Of a stretch of 64,000 nucleotides of DNA, positions 9,099 to 18,057 are shown one piece after another. The translations under genes were made by a program, and so were the position numbers. Location of the stretch: the NCBI RefSeq assembly GCF_014863605.1, contig NZ_CP062252.1:6053501-6117500 (forward strand). The letters run 5' to 3'. The DNA comes from Pseudomonas allokribbensis (GTDB lineage Bacteria > Pseudomonadota > Gammaproteobacteria > Pseudomonadales > Pseudomonadaceae). A model generated the notes under the pieces. The model did no database searches, was not told where the DNA came from, and saw only the letters and a list, made by a program, of their open reading frames with translations. Every line of letters starts with the position of its first letter. The stretch's first letter is position 1.

Positions 9099-10277
9099 TT
9101 GCGCTCTACCGAAGTCGTGATCATTGGCGCTGGCGCCGCAGGGTTGATGTGTGCACTGACCGCCGCCGGGCGCGGGCGTCAGGTGCTGCTGCTCGACCAC
9201 GCGAACAAGGCCGGCAAGAAAATCCTGATGTCCGGCGGTGGGCGCTGCAACTTCACCAACATGTACACCGAGCCGAGCAATTTCCTCTCGCAGAATTCGC
9301 ACTTCTGCAAATCCGCGCTGGCCCGCTACACCCAGTGGGATTTCATCGGCATGGTCGCCAAACACGGCGTGCCGTATCACGAGAAAAAGCTCGGCCAGTT
9401 GTTCTGCGATAACAAATCCAGCGACATCCTCGGCATGCTGCTGGACGAGTGCGATCAGGTCGGCGTCAACCTGCACCTGGACACCTCGATCCAGACCATC
9501 GAGAAAGTCGAGGGCGGTTACCTGCTCGACACCACCCTCGGCCAGATCCAGTGCCAGTCGCTGGTGATCGCCACCGGCGGCCTGTCGATCCCGACGTTGG
9601 GTGCCACCGGTTTCGGTTATCAGGTCGCCAAGCAATTCGGCCACGACCTGCTGCCGACCCGTGCCGGGCTGGTGCCGTTCACCATCACCGATCAGCTCAA
9701 GGATTTGTGCACCGAGCTGTCCGGCACCTCGGTGGATTGCCTGGTCAGCTGCAATGACCAAAGCTTTCGCGAGAACATCCTGTTCACTCACCGCGGCCTC
9801 AGCGGCCCGGCGATTCTGCAGATTTCCTCGTTCTGGGAATCCGGTGACACCGTCGAGATCAACCTGCTGCCCGATCACGACGCGGCGAGCTGGCTGCAAC
9901 AGCAAACCGCCGAACGCCCGAACAGCGAACTGAAAACCCTGCTCGGTGAAATTTTCACCAAGAAGATGGCCCACCTGCTGGCGGACAACTGGTTCGTCTC
10001 CAAACCGATGAAGCAGTACACCCACGCCGAACTCGCGGACATCGCCGAGAAGCTCGGCAGCTGGAAAGTCGTCCCGGCCGGCACCGAAGGCTACCGCACC
10101 GCCGAAGTCACCCTCGGTGGCGTCGACACCCGAGAAGTCTCGTCCAAGACCATGGAATCGCTGAAAAGCCCGGGCCTGTACTTTGTCGGCGAAGTGCTGG
10201 ACGTCACCGGGCATTTGGGCGGTTTCAACTTCCAGTGGGCCTGGGCATCGGGTTACGCGGCGGCGCAATACGTCTGA
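9099..10277 (+). CDS. BaiN/YhiN-type NAD(P)/FAD flavoprotein (HI0933 family)
   Basis: Predicted FAD-dependent oxidoreductase of 392 residues, of unsettled physiological role in Pseudomonas. The Rossmann motif VVIIGAGAAGLM is at the N-terminus and is followed by the family hallmark SGGGRCNFTN. GGLSIPTLGATGFGY and the C-terminal GEVLDVTGHLGGFNFQWAWASG are typical of the HI0933 family. I chose the TTG at 9099, preceded by GTGAGGA at about 7 bases. An upstream ATG at 9045 in the same frame would translate part of a palindromic repeat (AAFPRRAWERS), which is not protein-like. No operon partner is obvious. Confidence 0.85.
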   Translation: MRSTEVVIIGAGAAGLMCALTAAGRGRQVLLLDHANKAGKKILMSGGGRCNFTNMYTEPSNFLSQNSHFCKSALARYTQWDFIGMVAKHGVPYHEKKLGQLFCDNKSSDILGMLLDECDQVGVNLHLDTSIQTIEKVEGGYLLDTTLGQIQCQSLVIATGGLSIPTLGATGFGYQVAKQFGHDLLPTRAGLVPFTITDQLKDLCTELSGTSVDCLVSCNDQSFRENILFTHRGLSGPAILQISSFWESGDTVEINLLPDHDAASWLQQQTAERPNSELKTLLGEIFTKKMAHLLADNWFVSKPMKQYTHAELADIAEKLGSWKVVPAGTEGYRTAEVTLGGVDTREVSSKTMESLKSPGLYFVGEVLDVTGHLGGFNFQWAWASGYAAAQYV

Positions 10278-10398
10278 TTCGAAGGCCGTGTGAAGGCCGT
10301 GCGGAACACTTTTTGCTGTCAGATGTGATCGGCGCCATTGCGTCGGCGTCATTACTGGCTCAATTTAGCGGCATCGCCTCGGAAGGCCTTCGCACTTC

Positions 10399-12582
10399 AT
10401 GTCCTCGACCTCGTTTCGTCAGTCTTTGCGGCGCCTGTGGGCGCTGGATAAATTCAGCTACAGCGTGCGGGTGTTCATCGCCCTGACCGGCAGCATGGCG
10501 CTGTGCTGGTATCAGGATGAAATGGGGCTGCTGATCCCGCTGTTCCTCGGGATCATCGCCAGCGCCCTGGCCGAGACCGACGACAGTTGGCAGGGCCGCC
10601 TCAACGCACTGGCGGTGACGCTGGTGTGTTTCAGCGTCGCGGCGCTGTCGGTGGAATTACTCTTCCCCTACCCCATCGTGTTCGTCATCGCTCTGGCGCT
10701 GGCCAGTTTCGGCCTGACCATGCTCGGGGCGCTCGGTGAGCGATATGGCGCGATCGCTTCGGCGACCCTGATTCTTTCCGTCTACACCATGATCGGCGTC
10801 GACCAGCGCGGCGGCGCGGTCACGGATTTCTGGCACGAGCCGATGCTGCTGGTGGCCGGCGCCGCGTGGTACGGCTTGCTGTCGGTGCTGTGGCAGGCGA
10901 TGTTTTCCAACCAGCCGGTGCAGCAGAGTCTGGCGCGGCTGTTCCGTGAACTGGGTTATTACCTGAAGCTGAAATCCTCGCTGTTCGAGCCGATCCGTCA
11001 GATGGACGTCGAAGCGCGGCGGCTGGAACTGGCTCAACAAAACGGCCGCGTCGTTGCGGCACTGAACAGCGCCAAGGAAATCATCCTGCATCGGGTCGGC
11101 AACGGTCGTCCCGGCTCGAAGGTCAGCCGTTACCTGAAGCTGTATTTTCTTGCCCAGGACATTCACGAACGCGCCAGTTCTTCGCACTATCCCTACAACG
11201 CGCTGGCCGAAGCGTTTTTCCACAGCGACGTGCTGTTCCGCTGCCAACGCCTGCTGCGCCAGCAAGGCAAGGCCTGCCGGGCGCTGGCCGAATCGATCCA
11301 GATGCGCCAGCCGTTCATCTACGACGCGACATTCGCCGAAGCCCTGAGTGACCTCCACGCCTCCCTCGAACACCTGCGCATCCAGAGCAACCCGGCCTGG
11401 CGTGGACTGTTGCGCTCGCTGCGGGCACTGGCGGCCAACCTCGGCACCCTCGACCGTCTGCTCAGCGACGCGAGCAATCCGGATGCGCTGGCCGATGCCA
11501 CCGACAGCAGCCTGCTCGACCGCTCGCCGCGTAACTTCAAGGACGTACTGGTTCGCCTGCGCACCCAACTGACGCCGACGTCATTGCTGTTCCGCCACGC
11601 CCTGCGCCTGCCGCTGGCGTTGAGTATCGGTTACGGCATGGTGCATCTGATTCACCCGTCGCAAGGCTACTGGATCATCCTCACCACGCTGTTCGTCTGC
11701 CAGCCGAACTACGGCGCCACCCGGCGCAAACTCGGCCAGCGGATTCTCGGCACCGCCATCGGCCTGACCATCGCCTGGGCGCTGTTCGATCTGTTCCCGA
11801 GCCCGCTGGTGCAGTCGTGCTTCGCCATCGCCGCCGGTGTGGTGTTCTTTACCAACCGCACCACCCGCTACACCGTGGCGACCGCCGCGATCACGATCAT
11901 GGTGCTGTTCTGCTTCAATCAGGTCGGCGACGGTTACGGGCTGTTTGTCCCACGCCTGTTCGATACCTTGCTCGGCAGCCTGATCGCAGGCCTGACGGTG
12001 ATCCTGTTCCTGCCGGACTGGCAGGGTCGGCGCCTGAACAAAGTGCTGGCCAACACCCTGACCTGCAACAGCATCTACCTGCGCCAGATCATGCAGCAAT
12101 ACGCAGCAGGCAAGAGCGACGACCTCGCCTACCGCCTCGCCCGCCGCAACGCGCACAACGCCGACGCGGCGCTGTCGACCACACTGGCAAACATGCTGAT
12201 GGAGCCGGGGCATTTCCGGAAAGAGGCCGACGTCGGTTTCCGCTTCCTGGTGCTGTCGCACACGTTGCTCAGTTATCTGTCAGGCCTTGGCGCACACCGG
12301 GAAACCCAGCTGCCGGCCGAGGTGCGTGAGCATTTGATCGATGGCGCCGGGGTGAAACTGGCCACCAGCATCGACGAGATTGCCCAGGGTCTGGCGAGCA
12401 AACAGCCGATTGCGATTCAGAGCGATGAGGAAGAGGCGCTGGCCAATGAGCTTGAGCAGATGGCGGACGAGATCGACGAAGGCCAGCGACTGGTGCAGAC
12501 GCAACTGGCGCTGATCTGCCGCCAGCTCGGCCCTTTGCGGACGCTGGCGGCGCATCTGATCAAGGACACCGGCGAGGCTTGA
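10399..12582 (+). CDS. yccS: YccS/YhfK-family (FUSC) inner-membrane protein
   Basis: Large 727-residue membrane protein of the YccS/YhfK family, related to the fusaric acid resistance and aromatic acid exporters. Two groups of hydrophobic segments, at roughly residues 25-170 and 400-520, flank a cytoplasmic region of about 200 residues, as usual for the family. YGATRRKLGQRILGTAIG in the second block is the conserved FUSC stretch. The function is not established; export of small acids is a guess from relatives. The gene ends six bases before the stop of the convergent periplasmic binding protein gene. Confidence 0.82.
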   Translation: MSSTSFRQSLRRLWALDKFSYSVRVFIALTGSMALCWYQDEMGLLIPLFLGIIASALAETDDSWQGRLNALAVTLVCFSVAALSVELLFPYPIVFVIALALASFGLTMLGALGERYGAIASATLILSVYTMIGVDQRGGAVTDFWHEPMLLVAGAAWYGLLSVLWQAMFSNQPVQQSLARLFRELGYYLKLKSSLFEPIRQMDVEARRLELAQQNGRVVAALNSAKEIILHRVGNGRPGSKVSRYLKLYFLAQDIHERASSSHYPYNALAEAFFHSDVLFRCQRLLRQQGKACRALAESIQMRQPFIYDATFAEALSDLHASLEHLRIQSNPAWRGLLRSLRALAANLGTLDRLLSDASNPDALADATDSSLLDRSPRNFKDVLVRLRTQLTPTSLLFRHALRLPLALSIGYGMVHLIHPSQGYWIILTTLFVCQPNYGATRRKLGQRILGTAIGLTIAWALFDLFPSPLVQSCFAIAAGVVFFTNRTTRYTVATAAITIMVLFCFNQVGDGYGLFVPRLFDTLLGSLIAGLTVILFLPDWQGRRLNKVLANTLTCNSIYLRQIMQQYAAGKSDDLAYRLARRNAHNADAALSTTLANMLMEPGHFRKEADVGFRFLVLSHTLLSYLSGLGAHRETQLPAEVREHLIDGAGVKLATSIDEIAQGLASKQPIAIQSDEEEALANELEQMADEIDEGQRLVQTQLALICRQLGPLRTLAAHLIKDTGEA

Positions 12583-12588
12583 GCCGCC

Positions 12589-13326
12589 TCACATGCCATG
12601 CTGCCTGAGCAACTTGTCATAGCTGCCGTCGGCCTTCATCGCCGCAATCGCCTTGTCGAACCCGGCCACGATCTGTTCGTGCTCCGGGTTTTTCAGGCTG
12701 ACCAGAATGTGCAGACTGTTCTCGCTCAGCGGCTTGGGCAGGAACTCCACAGCGTTGCGCACTTTCGGTGATTCACGGGCCAGGTAATAGCGGGCGACGA
12801 ATTCGTCTTCCAGGGTCAGCTTGACCCGATCCGCTGCCAGCATGCGCACAGCCATCGCGAAGTTATGTACAGGGACTTTCTGCAACGCGGTATCGGCATC
12901 GAACGGCGCGGAATAGGCGTAGCCGCGCACCACCGCAATCGGATAGGTGTGCAGTTCCTGCAAGTTGTTGTATTCGATGGGCGTGTCTTTGCGCTTGAGA
13001 AAACGCACACGGTTGAGCAGGTATTCGTCGGAAAACTGCCCCAGCTTCGTGCGCTCGTCGTTGTACCAGGCGTTGACCAGCACGTCGTAACGCCCCTCGC
13101 CAACCCCGAGCAGCGCACGCGCCCACGGCACCTGTTCGTAATCGCTGGCATAACCTGCCCGGGCCAGAGCCGTGCTGACAATGTCCGTGGCCAGTCCACC
13201 GTTGACCAGCGTGTCATCGGTAAACGGCGGCCAGACGTCGAAGACCAGACGCAATTTCTCCGCTGCAGCGCTTTGACCCAGCAACAGCAATCCGATCAAA
13301 GCAAACGCTCGATGCAATCGCGGCAT
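12589..13326 (-). CDS. Orphan periplasmic solute-binding protein, family 3
   Basis: Protein of 245 residues with a clear Sec signal peptide (hydrophobic core ALIGLLLLG, cleavage likely after residue 22, AAA/EK). The mature part has the type II binding fold of the polar amino acid receptor family (SBP_bac_3), starting KLRLVFDVWPPF. It includes the stretch QVPWARALLGVGEGRYDVLVN and a C-terminal lysine-rich helix. No permease or ATPase gene is adjacent, so it either serves a distant ABC transporter or acts as a stand-alone sensor or scavenger. The protein at 38788-39600 belongs to the same subfamily and is also orphan. Confidence 0.8.
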   Translation of the reverse strand: MPRLHRAFALIGLLLLGQSAAAEKLRLVFDVWPPFTDDTLVNGGLATDIVSTALARAGYASDYEQVPWARALLGVGEGRYDVLVNAWYNDERTKLGQFSDEYLLNRVRFLKRKDTPIEYNNLQELHTYPIAVVRGYAYSAPFDADTALQKVPVHNFAMAVRMLAADRVKLTLEDEFVARYYLARESPKVRNAVEFLPKPLSENSLHILVSLKNPEHEQIVAGFDKAIAAMKADGSYDKLLRQHGM

Positions 13327-13582
13327 GCTTGAAAATCCTTAGCGGGCGGGCCGCCCGGCGTGTTTTCAGTCAAAACCCCAAGGCCCCGTACCGGCGAATC
13401 CCAGGCCCTAACATTAGCTCATTGAAGCCGTTGCACAGCGCTTCTCTGCAGATTACACAAAGAAGTCGGCGGCGCGAGAAAGGAATGATGGCATTTTGGC
13501 CTTCGTCACAGATTATTGCGCCATACAGACATATTTCGACGGTGCGCTTAGTATCGGGCGACGTTGTTCAAGGAATCGGAAG

Positions 13583-14035
13583 ATGACAATCGAGTGGGTC
13601 TGCAAACATCACAGCGATCTGGGACTGGAGCAGCTGTACGCCATTTTGAAATTGCGCTCGGAAGTGTTCGTGGTCGAACAGCGCTGCGCCTACCTGGACC
13701 CGGACGGTCAGGATCTGGATGGCGATACCTGCCACCTGATGGGCTGGGACGGCGATCAACTGGTGGCGTACCTGCGTCTGCTGGACCCGGAATCCCAGGG
13801 TGGCGACGTGGTGATCGGCCGCGTACTGACGGCACCGGCCGGACGTGGCAAAGGGCTAGGGCATGAAATGATGGAGCAGGCGCTGAAACAGGCCGAGAAG
13901 CGCTGGCCCGAGGTGCCGATCTATCTGTCGGCCCAGGCGCATTTGCAGGGGTATTACGGGCGGTACGGGTTTGTGGTGGCGGGTGAGGAATATCTGGAGG
14001 ATGACATTCCGCATATTGGTATGCGCCGATCTTGA
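13583..14035 (+). CDS. elaA: ElaA-type GNAT acetyltransferase
   Basis: Cytoplasmic acetyltransferase of 150 residues, close in length to E. coli ElaA (about 153). The conserved N-terminal part LRSEVFVVEQRCAYLDPDGQDLD is the ElaA hallmark. The acetyl-CoA binding loop is VLTAPAGRGKGLGHEMM (Q/RxxGxG/A type) and the C-terminal YYGRYGFVVAGEEYLEDDIPHIGM is also conserved. The ATG at 13583 has AAGGA upstream. The substrate is unknown. Downstream lies a strong palindrome that separates it from convergent genes. Confidence 0.88.
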   Translation: MTIEWVCKHHSDLGLEQLYAILKLRSEVFVVEQRCAYLDPDGQDLDGDTCHLMGWDGDQLVAYLRLLDPESQGGDVVIGRVLTAPAGRGKGLGHEMMEQALKQAEKRWPEVPIYLSAQAHLQGYYGRYGFVVAGEEYLEDDIPHIGMRRS

Positions 14036-14042
14036 GATTCCC

Positions 14043-14066
14043 CCTTCGCGGGCTTGCCCGCGAAGG
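14043..14066. terminator. CCTTCGCGGGC palindrome between convergent genes
   Basis: CCTTCGCGGGC (14043-14053) and GCCCGCGAAGG (14056-14066) form an 11-bp stem with a TT loop between elaA and the convergent winged-helix gene. The core matches the hairpin at 1240-1265, so it is a dispersed repeat that may double as a bidirectional transcription stop. It lacks a T-tract. Confidence 0.5.
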
Positions 14067-14077
14067 AACTGCATTGG

Positions 14078-14374
14078 TCAGGGATACTCGAGAACAGCCT
14101 TGATCTGCCGCAAATTCCGCTCGATCCACCCCCGATCAATCGCCCCCCACTCGCGAATCCGATAGCGCCCCGCATGGTTGCGCGCGCCCTCTTCCTGTTC
14201 GAACTCGCAGACGATATCCAGATCCGCCAACGCCGCAATGGTGTCCTGCGCCGTGCGCCGGGGCATGCCGGTGACCTCGGTCAGCGCCGGCACGCTGCTG
14301 GCCAGGCCGCTGTCGATCAGGTACGCCACGTACAAGCGCCGGTAGAAACTGCTCTTGGTCTTGCTCACGTCCAT
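14078..14374 (-). CDS. Small winged helix-turn-helix protein
   Basis: This 98-residue protein has a predicted winged-helix fold: YLIDSGLASSVPALTEVTGMPRRTAQDTIAALADL reads as helix, helix-turn-helix and recognition helix. It is followed by a wing-like strand region (YRIREWGAIDRGW). The family is found widely in Pseudomonas without a known function. It lies 24 bases downstream of the YgjP-like gene on the same strand and is probably co-transcribed with it. GGAG lies 7 bases before the ATG. DNA binding is inferred from the fold; no operator is evident. Confidence 0.7.
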   Translation of the reverse strand: MDVSKTKSSFYRRLYVAYLIDSGLASSVPALTEVTGMPRRTAQDTIAALADLDIVCEFEQEEGARNHAGRYRIREWGAIDRGWIERNLRQIKAVLEYP

Positions 14375-14398
14375 GCATGCACTCCGTTGTTTGATTTC

Positions 14399-14890
14399 TT
14401 ATTGCATGTCTCGCCAGGTCAGATAAACCCGCAGGTCGAACTCGATCTGGTGATAGCCCGGCAGCATGTGATCACACAATTTGTAGAACGCCTTGTTGTG
14501 ATCCGATTCCTTGAAGTGCGCCAGCTCGTGCACCACGATCATCTTCAGAAACTCCGGCGCGACCTCCTTGAACAGCGAGGCGATGCGAATCTCTTTCTTG
14601 GCCTTGAGCTTGCCGCCCTGCACCCGAGAAACCGTGGTGTGCAGACCGAGGGCGCGATGGGTCAGATCGAGGCGGTTGTCGAACAAGACCTTGTCGATGG
14701 CCGGGGCGTTGCGCAGGTATTCCTGTTTCAAATCGAGCGCGTAACCATACAACGCCTTGTCGCTCTGCACATCGTGGCGGCCCGGATAGCGTTGGCTCAG
14801 GTAATCACCGAGGCGATCTTCGGCAATCAATTGGCGCACCTGATCCTGCAATTGCGCGGGATAGGCCTGGAGGTATTTCAACGCAGTCAT
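14399..14890 (-). CDS. YgjP-like metallopeptidase-domain protein
   Basis: Protein of 163 residues with the zinc signature HELAHF (His121, Glu122, His125) and a downstream His131, as in the WLM/YgjP (DUF45) group of minimal metallopeptidases. The N-terminal half is helical and has no signal peptide, so the protein is cytoplasmic. Proteolytic activity is predicted from the motif only; E. coli YgjP has been assigned other hydrolase activity. The ATG at 14890 is used because longer reading would enter arginine-rich, unconserved sequence. It is followed by the small winged-helix gene and divided from the c-di-GMP gene upstream by about 40 bases. Confidence 0.75.
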   Translation of the reverse strand: MTALKYLQAYPAQLQDQVRQLIAEDRLGDYLSQRYPGRHDVQSDKALYGYALDLKQEYLRNAPAIDKVLFDNRLDLTHRALGLHTTVSRVQGGKLKAKKEIRIASLFKEVAPEFLKMIVVHELAHFKESDHNKAFYKLCDHMLPGYHQIEFDLRVYLTWRDMQ

Positions 14891-14931
14891 GGGGCGGCAC
14901 GGGTCATGAAAAGGCCGCCAGTGTAACGAAT

Positions 14932-17055
14932 TCAACTGGCCAACGCGCTCCAGTCGAACGGCTCGGCAAAGCGCGTCGCGTCCTCGGCGACCAACGGCCG
15001 CGCCACCAGGAACCCTTGCACGTACTCGCAACCATGGGCTTGCAGCCATTGGTATTGCTCGACGGTTTCCACACCTTCGGCAATCACCAGCAAGCCGTAT
15101 TCCTTGCACAGCTCGATGACGCTGCGCACCAGCGAAGCGTCGCGGGACGAGTCCGGCAATCGGGCGATCAGGTGGCGATCGAGTTTGAGGGTATCCAGTT
15201 CCAGGTCGCGCAGATGCGACAACGAACAGGACCCGGAACCGAAATCATCCAGCGCCACCCGTACCCCGAGATTGCGCAGCAACCGCAGCTGTTTACGCGT
15301 TTCATCGGGATTGACCGTCAGCGCCTCCTCGGTGACTTCCACTTCCATCTGATGCGGCTGCAAACCATGGCGCTCCAGCACCTGGCGCAATTCGGTGACC
15401 AGATTCGGAAGGCCGAACTGGGTATTGCTCAGGCTCACGCCGAGCACCAGATCCTTGGAAAACTCGGACTCCCAGGCCTTACGCTGCCCGGCGCCGCGAT
15501 GATAGATCCAGCTGCCGAGCCGGCTGATCAGCGTCGCCTCCTCCAGCAACGGCAGGAACAACCCCGGCGGCACGTCGCCGACGCTCGGATGCTGCCAGCG
15601 CAGCAACGCCTCGAAACCGCGAATCCTGCCGTCACCAATCGCCACCTGCGGCTGATACACCAGATTGAAATCACGGTTCTCGATGGCGTTGCGCACGCTC
15701 TCTTCCAGCATCAGCCGTGAGCGCGCGCGGCCGTTCATTTCATGATCGTAGAAGCGATATTGCTGACGCCCGGCGCGCTTGGCTTCGTACATGGCAATGT
15801 CCGAGGCGCGCATCAAACCGTCGAGGTTGTTGCCGCAATCCGGGTACGTCGCGATGCCGATGCTGGCGCCGAGGGCGATGTCCATGCCTTCGATCTGCTG
15901 ACAGATCGACACTCGTTCGATGAGCTTCTCGGCGATCTTTGCTGCCTGTTCGGGGAATTCCAGATCCAGCAGCGCGGTGAACTCGTCACCGCCCATCCGC
16001 GCCAGAATGTCGAACGGTCGCAGGCAGGCTTTCAGTTGCTCGGAGACCCAGCGCAGCACCCGATCCCCGGCATCATGGCCGAGGGAGTCATTGACCCGTT
16101 TGAAGCCATCGAGATCGAGGTACATCAGCACCCAACTGCTGTCCGTGCGCTCGCCGCGCAGCAGCAGGTTCTCAACCGTCTGGTAGAAACCGCGACGATT
16201 AAGCAGTCCGGTCAACGGATCGGTGACTGCCTGAAATTCCAACTGCTGATGCAGATGACGCACCACCGACATGTCCAGCACCGTCACCACCATCGCGTGT
16301 TGCTCGCTCGGCAACGGCGCGCAGGAGAGTGCCACCGGCACCTGCTGACCCGGTGCGGTACGCAGCAACGCATCGTGTAATCGCAGCGTCTCGCCACGTT
16401 TGTAACTGGCATAAAACTCGGAATCGGCCCACAGCGGAATGTGCGGTTTCTGCAAGTAATCGAGAAACTCCTGCCCCTCCAACTCCTTCACCGGGGCATT
16501 CAGCAACCGCGAAATCGCCGGGTTGGCGAAGCGGATCAAACCATCCTCGGCCAGCACCAGAATCCCTTCGGCCGCGTTATCCAGCACCGACGCATTGAAG
16601 GCCCGCGCCGATTCCAGATCCTGACTCAAGCGCTGCAACGCCCGGCGATTGCGCTGGTGCTCCAGCAACGCCTGGACTTTCGGTTTGAGAATCTGTGGAT
16701 CGAAGGGTTTGAACAGGTAATCCACCGCGCCACTGGCATAGCCCTTGATCACGGCGTCCTGGGATTGCTCGTTGGCGGTGAGGAAAATGATTGGCGTCAG
16801 CCGCGTTCGCTGGCTGCCACGCATCAAACGCGCGACCTCGAAACCGTCCATGCCCGGCATCTGCACATCCAGCAGAACCAGGTCGATGTCGTGTTCAAGC
16901 AACAGGCTGAGGGCTTCGAAACCGGAAGCCGCGGTCATCACCTGCCAGTCCTGGCGCTGCAACAACGCGCGCATGCTGATCAGATTTTCAGGGTAGTCAT
17001 CAACGATCAAAAGGACTGAGCTGCCTTCACCTGGCGTGGGTTGCGCGCATTCCAT
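14932..17055 (-). CDS. Response regulator with REC-PAS-GGDEF-EAL domains
   Basis: Cytoplasmic c-di-GMP enzyme of 707 residues. The receiver domain (about 13-130) has acidic Asp19/Asp20 and phospho-acceptor Asp63 in LLDVQMPGMDG. A PAS domain spans about 150-265. The GGDEF domain (about 275-440) keeps an intact GGDEF at 355-359, so cyclase activity is possible. The EAL domain (about 455-700) keeps EALLRW (482-487), EVTEEAL and IAEGVET. Loop 6 reads DDFGSGSCSLSHL instead of the usual DFGTGYSSL, so phosphodiesterase activity is likely but not certain. No histidine kinase gene is adjacent. It is transcribed divergently from a PL7 alginate lyase gene. Confidence 0.92.
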   Translation of the reverse strand: MECAQPTPGEGSSVLLIVDDYPENLISMRALLQRQDWQVMTAASGFEALSLLLEHDIDLVLLDVQMPGMDGFEVARLMRGSQRTRLTPIIFLTANEQSQDAVIKGYASGAVDYLFKPFDPQILKPKVQALLEHQRNRRALQRLSQDLESARAFNASVLDNAAEGILVLAEDGLIRFANPAISRLLNAPVKELEGQEFLDYLQKPHIPLWADSEFYASYKRGETLRLHDALLRTAPGQQVPVALSCAPLPSEQHAMVVTVLDMSVVRHLHQQLEFQAVTDPLTGLLNRRGFYQTVENLLLRGERTDSSWVLMYLDLDGFKRVNDSLGHDAGDRVLRWVSEQLKACLRPFDILARMGGDEFTALLDLEFPEQAAKIAEKLIERVSICQQIEGMDIALGASIGIATYPDCGNNLDGLMRASDIAMYEAKRAGRQQYRFYDHEMNGRARSRLMLEESVRNAIENRDFNLVYQPQVAIGDGRIRGFEALLRWQHPSVGDVPPGLFLPLLEEATLISRLGSWIYHRGAGQRKAWESEFSKDLVLGVSLSNTQFGLPNLVTELRQVLERHGLQPHQMEVEVTEEALTVNPDETRKQLRLLRNLGVRVALDDFGSGSCSLSHLRDLELDTLKLDRHLIARLPDSSRDASLVRSVIELCKEYGLLVIAEGVETVEQYQWLQAHGCEYVQGFLVARPLVAEDATRFAEPFDWSALAS

Positions 17056-17388
17056 GCTGCTTCTCTTGTCGGGACATCCAATCGGGACGCGGCCGGTTTC
17101 TCGTGAAAACCGTACAGTTACTGAGCCTTCACTCTAGTCCTGGATCCGAAAAAGCAGTAGCTGTCATCAGGCCATCATTTAACCAAACCGGTAAGAAGCC
17201 GACTAACGGTCATGGCTGCAGCCCCCGAAAACCGGGAAAGATGGCATTTCGACAGGATGTTGACGCCAATCATCCGCCAGACGGCCGTTAACAAAAAATC
17301 CCTCTACGCTTATAAAGGCCGCCCCCAAGAACCGCGAGCTAGAGCTTCTGGCACGCGCGTGCAGGAAAAATAGAGTGGAAGAACCGAC
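17056..17388. other. Intergenic region between divergent c-di-GMP gene and alginate lyase
   Basis: These 333 bases contain no credible gene. They hold the regulatory DNA of two divergent genes, including the near-consensus promoter at 17288-17316 pointing to the lyase. No clear inverted repeat operator was seen. Confidence 0.6.
17288..17316 (+). promoter_or_regulatory. Sigma70-type promoter of the PL7 lyase gene
   Basis: TTAACA (17288-17293) and TATAAA (17311-17316) are each one base from consensus and lie exactly 17 bases apart. The predicted transcript starts near 17323, giving a leader of about 65 bases before the ATG at 17389. Confidence 0.65.
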
Positions 17389-18057
17389 ATGATCGACCTC
17401 GCAACCTGGAACCTCAGCGTTCCCGTTGGCAGCCCGCCCTACACCGTCGAAACCTCCAAACTGGTGAACGGCTTCAAGGATCAGTACTTCCATTCCGACA
17501 CCGGCACCCTGTTCTTCTGGTCCCCGGTGACCGGCTCGAAAACCGAAAACGCCATCTACCCGCGCACCGAACTGCGCGAAACCTACAGCAACGGAACATT
17601 GCGCAACTGGTACTACCCGGACGCCGACAACCTGCTGCGCGCGACCCTTTCGGTCAACAAAGTGCCCAGCTCCGGCAAGATCGTCATCGGGCAGATTCAT
17701 GCGTATGAAAGCCAGAAGCCGCTGGTGAAGCTTGAGTATCAGTACAAGACCAAGCTTGAGTCCGGCAACCTGGTGATCAAGGTGCGGATGCACCCGGATG
17801 ATGACGAAGGCCGGGTGATTACCCTGGCGACCGGGATCAAACTGGATCGCGAGTTCAATTACCTGATTCACCTGAGCCCCGGAGGTGCGCTGGGTATCAG
17901 TGCGGCGGGATATCAGTGGGACTCGCAGATCAGCGCCACGTGGCGCAACAAGCCGTTGTACTTCAAGGCAGGCGTGTATGTGCAGGACAACACCGGTTAC
18001 ACCAGCGAGGGTGGGCAGGTCACGTTCAGCAAGCTGGATATCGATCACGATAAATAG
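17389..18057 (+). CDS. PL7 polysaccharide (alginate) lyase
   Basis: Polysaccharide lyase family 7 protein of 222 residues that should cleave alginate by beta-elimination. The three PL7 signature regions are present: YPRTELRE (Arg59, Glu61, Arg63), QIH (Gln102, His104) and YFKAGVY (196-202). Together they supply the neutralising, base and acid residues. No signal peptide is seen: the protein begins MIDLATWNLSVPVG, like short single-domain relatives such as PA1167. The export route is therefore unclear. It stands alone, divergent from a GGDEF-EAL protein, and downstream of a good sigma70 promoter. A role in biofilm matrix turnover is inferred from the substrate and neighbour. Confidence 0.88.
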   Translation: MIDLATWNLSVPVGSPPYTVETSKLVNGFKDQYFHSDTGTLFFWSPVTGSKTENAIYPRTELRETYSNGTLRNWYYPDADNLLRATLSVNKVPSSGKIVIGQIHAYESQKPLVKLEYQYKTKLESGNLVIKVRMHPDDDEGRVITLATGIKLDREFNYLIHLSPGGALGISAAGYQWDSQISATWRNKPLYFKAGVYVQDNTGYTSEGGQVTFSKLDIDHDK

